Positions 6,855 to 12,102 of a stretch of 12,102 bases of DNA are shown here, in pieces. Source of the DNA: Prevotellaceae bacterium UBA5903. GTDB lineage: Bacteria; Bacteroidota; Bacteroidia; Bacteroidales; Bacteroidaceae. The stretch spans positions 4,210 to 16,311 of the forward strand of contig DJEH01000054.1 in assembly GCA_002431845.1 (NCBI GenBank), in the 5' to 3' direction. How positions within the stretch are numbered: position 1 is the stretch's first letter; the number at the start of each line of letters is the position of its first letter. Under the pieces are notes generated by a model, which ran no database searches, was not told the DNA's origin, and saw nothing but the letters and a program-made list of their open reading frames with translations. The position numbers and the translations under genes were made by a program.

Positions 6855-7427
6855 TTAAAACTCATCAGATGATATGCCTAAGGCCGACATCAACGAGTAT
6901 CCAAGAATTTCTTGGTTAAATCCTCTTCCTGTCATAGGTTCCATGGCAAAAAGCGTAATGTCCTTGCCGTCAGTTTGCGTACAGATTTGCTTTAGTTGTG
7001 TGCCATGCGTTTGCACATCGCCAATGACCATGAGGTTCTTGATTTCTTTCGCGTCTGCAAGCATAGTAAATGATTGCAGAAAAAAATCATCTTTTGATAC
7101 TAATTCTTCAACGGGGAAGGAGAAAAGCTCAAAATGCCCTAGGTTGTCATCAAAAGTCAGTCCATTGATGTCTTCTTTGAATATAGAAGGCTGAAAGTTT
7201 TTTAACTTCTCAGTCTCTTTGTTATGAAGAAAGTGCACTTGTATATCATTCTTTCCAGGGCGTAATCCACCATCCAAAGCAATACAATCTAACCAATGGC
7301 AAAGGTCTGCTTGGGGTATCCGTCTACCAAGCATTCGTTCAAAGTTCACAATGAGGTCAAATGCAACCGAGTCAATATAGTCAGCATCAACGAGGATTAC
7401 AGATGATGCCCATTTGTTTTCTTGCAT
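6855..7427 (-). CDS. Uncharacterised protein, possible NYN/PIN-like N-terminus
   Basis: I do not firmly recognise this 190-residue protein. It begins with a hydrophobic strand ending in acidic residues (VILVDADYIDSVAFDLIVNF, residues 10-29), followed by charged helices and strands with LVIGD-like and GRGFNQEILGYSLMSAL motifs. A strand followed by D-A-D at the N-terminus is what NYN or PIN-type nuclease folds show, but the other catalytic acids cannot be placed with confidence, so this is only a possibility. It may belong to the Bacteroidales DUF6621 family (memory, unverified). No signal peptide or membrane segment is seen, so it is probably cytoplasmic. It begins 26 bases after the Hsp15-like gene and is the last gene of the pth operon, followed at once by repeat copy B. 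Confidence 0.75.
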   Translation of the reverse strand: MQENKWASSVILVDADYIDSVAFDLIVNFERMLGRRIPQADLCHWLDCIALDGGLRPGKNDIQVHFLHNKETEKLKNFQPSIFKEDINGLTFDDNLGHFELFSFPVEELVSKDDFFLQSFTMLADAKEIKNLMVIGDVQTHGTQLKQICTQTDGKDITLFAMEPMTGRGFNQEILGYSLMSALGISSDEF

Positions 7428-7453
7428 AAAAGTATGATGTATAAATTAGGATG

Positions 7454-7870
7454 TTATTCTTCGTCGTCAAAGTCAAAGTCGTCGTCCATAAACATAGGCG
7501 TGTCTTCAGTAAACTCGTCTAGTGCTCGACGTTCCTTCTTAGTTGGTCTTCCTGTGCCGCGAGCTCGTCCAACGAAGCCACTTATGCGACTCATTTCTAA
7601 TAGTTCGTATTGGTCTGGCGCAGTTATATTTTCAAATATGTCAGGTAATAGTTTGGCTCCTACACGTTTTTCAATGGCTTGTTTCACACGAAAGGTATAG
7701 GTGATAGGCGATTTCTTAACACCGATTTCGTCTCCAGTCTTAACAGTTCTTGCAGGTTTAGCTTGTGCGCCATTGATGGTTATTCGTCCGTTTTTACAAG
7801 CGTCAGCAGCCAATGAACGAGTTTTGTATATGCGTGCTGCCCATAACCATTTGTCTAATCTTGCTTCCAT
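7454..7870 (-). CDS. hslR: S4-domain RNA-binding protein, Hsp15-like
   Basis: The 138-residue protein starts MEARLDKWLWAARIYKTRSL, the signature of the S4 RNA-binding fold in the Hsp15 family. The S4 domain covers about residues 1-60 (through RITINGAQAKPARTVKTGDEI). Residues 95-115 are strongly basic (GFVGRARGTGRPTKKERRAL), and the C-terminus is a short acidic run (DDDFDFDDEE). In E. coli, Hsp15 binds free 50S subunits that still carry a nascent chain on tRNA and helps recycle them. The gene starts 11 bases after pth, whose enzyme removes the peptide from peptidyl-tRNA, so the pair fits a shared job in clearing aborted translation. That link is inferred from position and family knowledge. The acidic tail is a lineage-type extension of unknown role. 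Confidence 0.88.
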   Translation of the reverse strand: MEARLDKWLWAARIYKTRSLAADACKNGRITINGAQAKPARTVKTGDEIGVKKSPITYTFRVKQAIEKRVGAKLLPDIFENITAPDQYELLEMSRISGFVGRARGTGRPTKKERRALDEFTEDTPMFMDDDFDFDDEE

Positions 7871-7881
7871 GCATGCAAGTT

Positions 7882-8445
7882 TTATTTATTGTTAAATTGG
7901 TTCATAGCGATATTAATGCCCGACAGACAAAATGTTTTTACTGCTTCGCCTGCAAGTTTAAGTCTTTCGTCCATTGTCTTGAGGTCCTCTTCGCCAAACT
8001 CGCCCAACACATAGTCTACTTGTGCACCATGTGGAAAGTCGTTGCCAATGCCAAAGCGTAATCGGGCATATTTTTGAGTGCCAAGTACCGATGCTATGTG
8101 TTTCAATCCATTGTGTCCACCATCGCTACCTCCTGGTTTAAGCCTAAGGTGCCCAAAGGGGAGCGAAAGGTCGTCTACCACAACCAACACACGTTCAACA
8201 GGAATTTTCTTTTCGTTCATCCAATATCTAACGGCATTGCCCGAAAGGTTCATGTAGGTAGAAGGCTTTAACAACGTAAGCGTTTGGTTTTTTACTTTGA
8301 GGGTTGCAACAAATCCATATCGTTTGTCTTCAAAAGTAATACCAGCTTCAGTTGCTAAGGCATCAACAACTCTAAAGCCAATGTTATGGCGTGTGCGAGC
8401 ATATTCGTCGCCAATATTTCCTAATCCAACTATAAGATAATTCAC
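7882..8445 (-). CDS. pth: Peptidyl-tRNA hydrolase
   Basis: Pth cleaves the ester bond between peptide and tRNA in peptidyl-tRNAs that drop off the ribosome, which frees the tRNA. The 187-residue protein has the normal length. The key residues are all present: Asn10 in GLGNIG, the catalytic base His20 in TRHNIGF, Asn66 in YMNLSG, Asp91/Asp92 in VVVDDL, and Asn112 in GGSDGGHNGL. The ATG at 8445 gives the standard N-terminus MNYLIVGLGN. It has its own promoter, which overlaps the rplY terminator hairpin. The Hsp15-like gene begins 11 bases after its stop, so the two are surely co-transcribed. Confidence 0.96.
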   Translation of the reverse strand: MNYLIVGLGNIGDEYARTRHNIGFRVVDALATEAGITFEDKRYGFVATLKVKNQTLTLLKPSTYMNLSGNAVRYWMNEKKIPVERVLVVVDDLSLPFGHLRLKPGGSDGGHNGLKHIASVLGTQKYARLRFGIGNDFPHGAQVDYVLGEFGEEDLKTMDERLKLAGEAVKTFCLSGINIAMNQFNNK

Positions 8446-8470
8446 TTGTATATATTGTTTTGCGTAAAAA

Positions 8471-8501
8471 CAAAGTTAAGGATTAAGTGCAGGCCCCCCA
8501 A
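8471..8501 (-). promoter_or_regulatory. Promoter of the pth operon
   Basis: On the minus strand a TTG at 8499-8501 is separated by 20 bases from TAACTTTG (8471-8478), a perfect -7 box. Transcription would start about 20 bases before the pth ATG. The -7 box shares three bases (8476-8478) with one arm of the hairpin at 8476-8540, and the spacer contains the rest of that arm. Confidence 0.65.
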
Positions 8502-8540
8502 TGCTTATTGTTTAGGATGGCTCTTTCACTTAATCCTTAA
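8476..8540 (-). terminator. rplY terminator hairpin
   Basis: Two perfect 14-bp arms, TTAAGGATTAAGTG at 8476-8489 and CACTTAATCCTTAA at 8527-8540, enclose a 37-base loop with a run of six C (G on the transcript). In the rplY direction the stem is followed by CTTTGTTTTTACG, a T-rich tail. It begins 28 bases after the rplY stop. The large loop is unusual for an intrinsic terminator. Confidence 0.6.
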
Positions 8541-8568
8541 GTATATAAATGTGCTCTGTCTAAGAAAA

Positions 8569-9168
8569 TTAAGCTTCAGCAGCAGCTGCAGCAGCACCCA
8601 TAGCGGCACGAGTCATCTTAACAGCGCAAACGATAACTTCTTTAGGAGTTACCATTTCAAGACCTTCATAGTGGAGGTCACCTGCCTTGATAGTTTTACC
8701 AAGGTTCAAGTTAGTAACATCAACTGTGAGCTTTTCAGGGATTTGATCGTACATAGCACGTACTTTGAGCTTACGTACCATCATCATCAAACGACCACCG
8801 GCGCGTACACCAGCAGCAAGACCTGTTGCTTGTACAGGAACACCCATAACGATAGGCTTCTCAGCATGTACTTCGTAGAAGTCTACGTGTAGCACGTTGT
8901 CTTTTACTGGGTGGAATTGTACCTCCTTCAAAATAGCTTTGTGGTCTGTGCCATCAATGTTGATATCGATGAGGTAGATGTGAGGAGTATAGATAAGCTT
9001 GTTGATTTCCTTTTCGCTTACAGAGAAGTGAACAGCTACAGGATTGCCGTTTTCGTCCTTCTTTTCACCATAGATTACGCAAGGAACGTTGCCGCTGTTG
9101 CGGATTTCCTTAGTGGCTTTTTTGCCAAGGTCAGTACGTACAGTACCGCTGATAGAAATTTGTTTCAT
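8569..9168 (-). CDS. rplY: 50S ribosomal protein L25/general stress protein Ctc
   Basis: L25 binds 5S rRNA in the large subunit. The 199-residue form seen here is the long Ctc/TL5 type. Residues 1-95 are the 5S-rRNA-binding domain (ISGTVRTDLGKKATKEIRNSGNVPCVIYG with HFSVSEKEINKLI). Residues 96-185 are the C-terminal beta domain (EKPIVMGVPVQATGLAAGVRAGGRL). The end is an alanine-rich tail (GAAAAAAEA). It has its own consensus promoter and a structured leader of about 150 nt, with a hairpin terminator behind it, so it appears to be a single-gene transcript. Ribosomal protein genes with long structured leaders are often controlled by their own product or by translation state; that is inference here. 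Confidence 0.95.
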   Translation of the reverse strand: MKQISISGTVRTDLGKKATKEIRNSGNVPCVIYGEKKDENGNPVAVHFSVSEKEINKLIYTPHIYLIDINIDGTDHKAILKEVQFHPVKDNVLHVDFYEVHAEKPIVMGVPVQATGLAAGVRAGGRLMMMVRKLKVRAMYDQIPEKLTVDVTNLNLGKTIKAGDLHYEGLEMVTPKEVIVCAVKMTRAAMGAAAAAAEA

Positions 9169-9209
9169 TTTGTTGAATAATAATTTGTGTTACTCTAAAT
9201 TAAGTTTTT

Positions 9210-9257
9210 CCTATGCAATTGCTTCTACGCACCAAACGTATTTTCAATTGTTATAGG
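9210..9257 (-). promoter_or_regulatory. Stem-loop in the rplY leader RNA
   Basis: Read on the minus strand, the leader contains three nested stems: CCTAT/ATAGG (5 bp), CAATTG/CAATTG (6 bp) and TACG/CGTA (4 bp). They are joined by small internal loops (AA opposite C, and AAAA opposite GAAG) and capped by the 7-base loop TTTGGTG. The stems total 15 base pairs in 48 bases. It lies about 60 bases after the expected transcript start and about 40 before the rplY ATG, so it is a candidate cis-acting ribosomal protein leader. I do not recognise it as a named motif. Confidence 0.5.
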
Positions 9258-9325
9258 GTTCTTTTGTTTAGCTTAATTCGCCATCACACACAAGGCTGTT
9301 CACCCGATGTAGGACAAATCAGGTG

Positions 9326-9356
9326 CAAATGTACGATTTTTTTTGTTATTGTGCAA
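9326..9356 (-). promoter_or_regulatory. Promoter of rplY
   Basis: On the minus strand a TTG at 9354-9356 is followed after 20 bases by TACATTTG (9326-9333), a perfect -7 box. The spacer contains a run of eight A. It lies just after the cinA-domain gene, and transcription would start about 150 bases before the rplY ATG. Confidence 0.7.
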
Positions 9357-9394
9357 GTGTTTTGTGTCTAACATCAACTTGCCTTACTAACAAA

Positions 9395-9919
9395 TTAAGC
9401 CTCTTCTGTGCTTTCTTCTGTATTTTCGCCTTTAATAAAGTCGAGCAACATGTGCATTGCTACTGATGTTGCCGAAGCTAAGTTCTTATCGCGTCCGTTG
9501 TCTTCTTCAATCATACGAGTAACAATTTTGTCTGCGTTTCCTACTGCAATCCAGATTGTACCAACGATAACGCCGCTTTTGCCACCATCAGGACCGCCAG
9601 GACCAGCATAACCGCTGATAGCAACAGCGTAATCGGTGTTGAAGAGTTTGTTAGAGCCCAAAACCATTTGGCGTACCACCTCTTCGCATACAGGGGTTTG
9701 TTCTTCTATTACAGTGGCATCAACACCCAAGATGTTTTCTTTTACCTCGTCTGCATAGCAGATAAGTCCACCTTTGTAGTAGTTTGAACTTCCAGGAACT
9801 GCTGTTATAACGCTTGCAATGCGACCTGCGGTGCAACTTTCTGCAGTAGAGAGTGTTTTGCACTCGCGCCACATGATTTCATTAATTTCTTTGCTTACAA
9901 GTTTTAAATCTAAATCCAT
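9395..9919 (-). CDS. pncC: CinA C-terminal domain protein, probable nicotinamide-nucleotide amidase
   Basis: The 174-residue protein consists only of the CinA C-terminal (PncC) domain. This enzyme family deamidates nicotinamide mononucleotide to nicotinate mononucleotide and so salvages NMN released, for example, by NAD-dependent DNA ligase. Visible motifs are TAESCTAG near residues 24-31 (family form AESCTGG, with the reactive Ser), the YYKGGLICYADEVK segment near 48-61, and the glycine-rich AISGYAGPGGPDGG near 99-112. The N-terminal MoaB-like domain of full-length CinA is absent, as in E. coli PncC. Its end TEESTEEA is a short acidic tail. It follows tsaD with repeat copy C and about 80 bases between; no consensus promoter is visible, so co-transcription with tsaD is likely. 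In many annotations this gene is simply called cinA. Confidence 0.9.
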   Translation of the reverse strand: MDLDLKLVSKEINEIMWRECKTLSTAESCTAGRIASVITAVPGSSNYYKGGLICYADEVKENILGVDATVIEEQTPVCEEVVRQMVLGSNKLFNTDYAVAISGYAGPGGPDGGKSGVIVGTIWIAVGNADKIVTRMIEEDNGRDKNLASATSVAMHMLLDFIKGENTEESTEEA

Positions 9920-9976
9920 TGTATAGATATATGTTTATGTTTATATTCGGATTATTGGGGATATCTCATTATGGGT

Positions 9977-10005
9977 TAAGTAGGTAGATATGAACACCTA
10001 CATTA
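9977..10005. repeat. Short palindromic repeat (copy C)
   Basis: The left arm TAAGTAGGT and the right arm ACACCTAC-ATTA form a small hairpin around AGATATGA. The right arm, reversed, reads TAATGTAGGTGTTCA, the family arm with one extra base. The final TTA is the tsaD stop codon on the minus strand, so this copy overlaps the end of the gene by three bases. Confidence 0.6.
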
Positions 10006-11019
10006 TAGTATAGTGCGCGAATAGGCGGGTTTGTCGATGGGGCAGAAGTCTTTATCAAGATATTTAAAATATCCTGTAATAGCTATCATAGCCGCATTGT
10101 CTGTTGTGTAAGAGAAACGTGGAATGTAGATGTCCCATCCCTTCTTTTCAGCGCGTTGCTTAAAAGCATTTCTTAATCCAGTGTTTGCAGAAACGCCACC
10201 TGAAAGAGCCACATGCTGAATGCCTGTTTGCTTAACGGCTAAGTCTAACTTCTTCATCAAGATGTCCACAATTGTGCGTTCAAGCGATGCAGCCAAATCT
10301 TCCTTATGATGTTCAATAAAATCGGGGTCGGTTTTTAGTTGATCGCGCAAGAAGTAGAGAAAAGAAGTCTTCAGTCCCGAAAAACTATAATCAAGCCCAC
10401 TAATGTTAGGTTTGCTAAATTTATAAGCATCAGGATTTCCTTGACGAGCCAATTTGTCAATAATTGGGCCGCCAGGATAGCCAAAGCCCATAACCTTAGA
10501 ACATTTGTCCATGGCTTCGCCTGCAGCATCGTCAATTGTTTGGCCTAATATCTCAAGTTTGTTGTAGGCATTAACTTTTACAATCTGCGAATTGCCACCG
10601 CTTACAAGCAAACACAAAAAAGGGTAGGGGGGCACGCTGTGTTCATCATCGTGTGTTTGGATGAAGTGTGCTAATATATGTCCTTGCAAGTGGTTTGCTT
10701 CAATAAGAGGAATGCCAAGTGCAGTGGCAAGCCCCTTGGCAAACGATACGCCAACAAGTAGTGAACCCATTAGTCCAGGTCCAAGCGTAACAGCCACGGC
10801 TGATAGTTCTTCCTTTGTTACGCCAGCGCGTTTTAATGCTTGGTCTACAACGGGTACGATGTTTTGCTGGTGCGCACGTGATGCCAATTCGGGCACCACG
10901 CCACCATATGCTTTGTGTACTTCTTGGCTCGCAGTAACGTTGCTTAGTAGGTATCCATCGCGTAGCACGGCAGCCGATGTGTCGTCGCAACTCGATTCTA
11001 TAGCAAGTATCGTTATCAT
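10003..11019 (-). CDS. tsaD: tRNA N6-threonylcarbamoyladenosine transferase TsaD
   Basis: TsaD transfers the threonylcarbamoyl group from threonylcarbamoyl-AMP to A37 of tRNAs that read ANN codons, working with TsaB and TsaE in the cytoplasm. The 338-residue protein has the usual length. It shows the ASKHA nucleotide-binding start ILAIESSCDDTSAAVL, the metal-binding pair His110 and His114 in NHLQGH, the phosphate loop LLVSGGNSQIV, the family signature DDAAGEAMDKCSKVMG, GGVSANTGLR, and the C-terminal metal region TTDNAAMIA. No key residue is missing. It starts 103 bases after map. A weak -7-like box, GATATTTG (11040-11047), may promote it; otherwise it is read from the map promoter. TsaB and TsaE are not in the window. 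Confidence 0.96.
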   Translation of the reverse strand: MITILAIESSCDDTSAAVLRDGYLLSNVTASQEVHKAYGGVVPELASRAHQQNIVPVVDQALKRAGVTKEELSAVAVTLGPGLMGSLLVGVSFAKGLATALGIPLIEANHLQGHILAHFIQTHDDEHSVPPYPFLCLLVSGGNSQIVKVNAYNKLEILGQTIDDAAGEAMDKCSKVMGFGYPGGPIIDKLARQGNPDAYKFSKPNISGLDYSFSGLKTSFLYFLRDQLKTDPDFIEHHKEDLAASLERTIVDILMKKLDLAVKQTGIQHVALSGGVSANTGLRNAFKQRAEKKGWDIYIPRFSYTTDNAAMIAITGYFKYLDKDFCPIDKPAYSRTIL

Positions 11020-11122
11020 GTTTAGTTATTTTTCTTTAGCAAATATCCATTGCTCCATATTTATGGTGTTGTGAATATCAGCCCAATTAAACCTATGGTT
11101 TTGAAGTTGGCTTATGCCGAAA

Positions 11123-11983
11123 TTAGTAAGTAAGTACTTCCAAGCCATGTTCTGTCATCAAGAAGGTGTGTTCCCATTGTGCAGAAGGCAGTTCGTCTTC
11201 AGTAACCACGGTCCATCCATCTTCTTCGTCGATAAACACGTGCCAATCGCCCATGTTTATCATAGGTTCAATAGTAAATACCATGCCCGGAACCAATAGC
11301 ATGCCATGACGATGAGTGTTGTAGTGGTCTACTTCGGGGTCTTCGTGAAATTCCAGTCCAACGCCATGTCCGCAAAGATCGCGTACCACGCTAAAACCGT
11401 TTTTCTTGGCATGCTTTTCTATGGCTTTGCCAATGTCGCCCACAAAGCCCCAAGGTTTGGCAGCTTCTGCTCCAATTTCAAGGCACTCTTTGGTTACGCG
11501 AACAAGTTTCTCTTTTTCTGGAGAGGTCTTTCCTATAATAAACATGCGTGAGGCATCGCTGAAGTATCCATCAAGAATAGTACTTACATCTACATTGATG
11601 ATATCGCCTTCTTGCAATATTTCATATTCAGACGGAATGCCATGACACACCACTTCATTAATGCTTGTGCATACACTCTTCGGGAAACCTTCGTAATTAA
11701 GAGGAGCGGGTATTGCGCCATGTGCCACAGTATAGTCGTATACCAATTTATCAATATCAGCAGTGCTCATGCCTGCATGAATTTCTTTTTCAACCAAATC
11801 AAGCACCCCTGTGTTCACTTCGCATGAGCGTTTGATACCTTCTATTTGTTCAGGCGTCTTGATTAGTTTGCGTGTAGGAACGAGCTCTCCACGATTTTGA
11901 AAACTCAGAATGCGTTTATCGAAATCTGTAGGTTCTTGTCCTTTGGGGACATACCAATTTCTAATTCTTCTTTTTAACATCAT
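11123..11983 (-). CDS. map: Methionine aminopeptidase, type I, with N-terminal extension
   Basis: The enzyme removes the initiator methionine from new proteins as they leave the ribosome. All five metal ligands are present in the 286-residue chain: Asp132 (NVDVS), Asp143 (FSDASR), His206 (CGHGVG), Glu239 (FTIEP) and Glu271 (QWEHT). The substrate-binding histidines are His114 (CHGIP) and His213 (EFHED). Positions are offset by 35-36 from the E. coli enzyme, so there is an N-terminal extension of about 35 residues (RRIRNWYVPKGQEPTDFD and following). The extension lacks the cysteines of a zinc finger. ATG codons at residues 1 and 2 are both possible starts. The gene has a strong promoter of its own and is not in a ribosomal protein operon here, which suggests it may be a second copy beside a shorter one elsewhere. 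Confidence 0.95.
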   Translation of the reverse strand: MMLKRRIRNWYVPKGQEPTDFDKRILSFQNRGELVPTRKLIKTPEQIEGIKRSCEVNTGVLDLVEKEIHAGMSTADIDKLVYDYTVAHGAIPAPLNYEGFPKSVCTSINEVVCHGIPSEYEILQEGDIINVDVSTILDGYFSDASRMFIIGKTSPEKEKLVRVTKECLEIGAEAAKPWGFVGDIGKAIEKHAKKNGFSVVRDLCGHGVGLEFHEDPEVDHYNTHRHGMLLVPGMVFTIEPMINMGDWHVFIDEEDGWTVVTEDELPSAQWEHTFLMTEHGLEVLTY

Positions 11984-12004
11984 TGTGTGTAATATATTGT
12001 GGAG

Positions 12005-12017
12005 TGGCTTTTAGCCA
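12005..12017 (-). promoter_or_regulatory. Small stem-loop at the 5' end of the map transcript
   Basis: TGGCT and AGCCA form a perfect 5-bp stem with a 3-base loop, starting within a few bases of the expected transcription start. Such 5'-end stems can stabilise mRNA; here this is inference and chance occurrence is possible. Confidence 0.3.
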
Positions 12018-12025
12018 TTTCGTTG

Positions 12026-12057
12026 CAAAGTTAGTGCAAACCGAACGACAATCAAAA
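12026..12057 (-). promoter_or_regulatory. Promoter of map
   Basis: On the minus strand TTTTG (12053-12057) is followed after 19 bases by TAACTTTG (12026-12033). Both elements and the spacing match the Bacteroidetes consensus (TTTG, 19-20 bases, TAnnTTTG), the best promoter in the window. Transcription would start about 35 bases before the map ATG. Confidence 0.75.
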
Positions 12058-12102
12058 CAAAAAGCAATTTTTGTTATGCTTGTCTGAGGTGCCGCCTAAC
12101 TT

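Noticed and set aside
8578..8600. GCA/GCT-rich repeat at the rplY end
   Set aside because: It simply encodes the alanine-rich tail of L25, which is common in this family and needs no separate explanation.
8446..8892. Plus-strand open frame of 148 codons across the pth-rplY gap and into rplY
   Set aside because: It is antisense to rplY and runs through the terminator hairpin; its sequence has no family resemblance and mixed composition. It is a shadow of the real minus-strand gene.
11026..11058. Ten-codon open frame (MEQWIFAKEK) on the minus strand just before tsaD
   Set aside because: It could be a leader peptide, but it is too short to support, contains no regulatory codon run, and no attenuator-like hairpins follow it.
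10661..11074. Plus-strand open frame of 137 codons opposite tsaD
   Set aside because: tsaD is intact with all motifs in this region, so the antisense frame is a by-product of its codon use.
12058..12102. Possible end of an upstream gene and a weak hairpin (AAGCA/TGCTT) at the right edge
   Set aside because: The visible 40 bases are open in more than one frame and too short to assign, and the 5-bp stem before a T-rich stretch is weak evidence for a terminator.
1..12102. A defence, phage, CRISPR, toxin-antitoxin or biosynthetic system
   Set aside because: All genes read as core functions or lineage-typical membrane proteins; no transposase, integrase, nuclease-helicase set, direct-repeat array or toxin pair is present. 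The unusual signal is limited to the intergenic repeats and leader structures.

Overview
The window reads as a chromosomal housekeeping stretch of a Bacteroidales bacterium, most likely Prevotella or a close relative. The evidence is AT-rich DNA, no Shine-Dalgarno-like start sites, repeated TAnnTTTG promoter boxes of the Bacteroidetes primary sigma factor, and lineage-typical genes (DUF4199 protein next to a family 2 glycosyltransferase, Bacteroidetes-type LptE, a Fis-type sigma-54 activator, L25/Ctc with a C-terminal extension). Genus-level placement is inference. Every supported gene lies on the minus strand, so the genes are read from right to left.

Right part (12102 to 8446): map (methionine aminopeptidase) has a near-perfect promoter. 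It is followed by tsaD (tRNA t6A synthesis), a stand-alone CinA C-terminal domain protein (pncC type), and rplY (ribosomal protein L25/Ctc). rplY has its own promoter and a leader of about 150 nt that folds into a long stem-loop. A hairpin terminator after rplY physically overlaps the next promoter.

Middle part (8445 to 5345): pth (peptidyl-tRNA hydrolase), an Hsp15-like S4 RNA-binding protein and an uncharacterised protein form a tight operon concerned, at least in its first two genes, with stalled or aborted translation. It is followed by a sigma-54 activator that has no receiver domain.

Left part (5340 to 1): lptE starts a few bases after the activator gene and is followed by a TPR protein and secG, a cell-envelope group ended by a strong hairpin. 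Then come a polytopic membrane protein, a membrane-anchored helix-hairpin-helix (ComEA-like) protein, a DUF4199 membrane protein and the first 73 codons of a glycosyltransferase running off the left edge.

The least ordinary content is between the genes. A family of palindromic repeats with the arm consensus TAAGTAGGTNTTCA appears five times in 12 kb, always downstream of a gene end. In addition, one 195-bp foldback element with 19-bp perfect terminal inverted repeats sits exactly between one such repeat and the stop codon of the helix-hairpin-helix gene. No tRNA, rRNA, CRISPR array, transposase, toxin-antitoxin or defence gene was seen, and no non-coding gap exceeds 300 bases.
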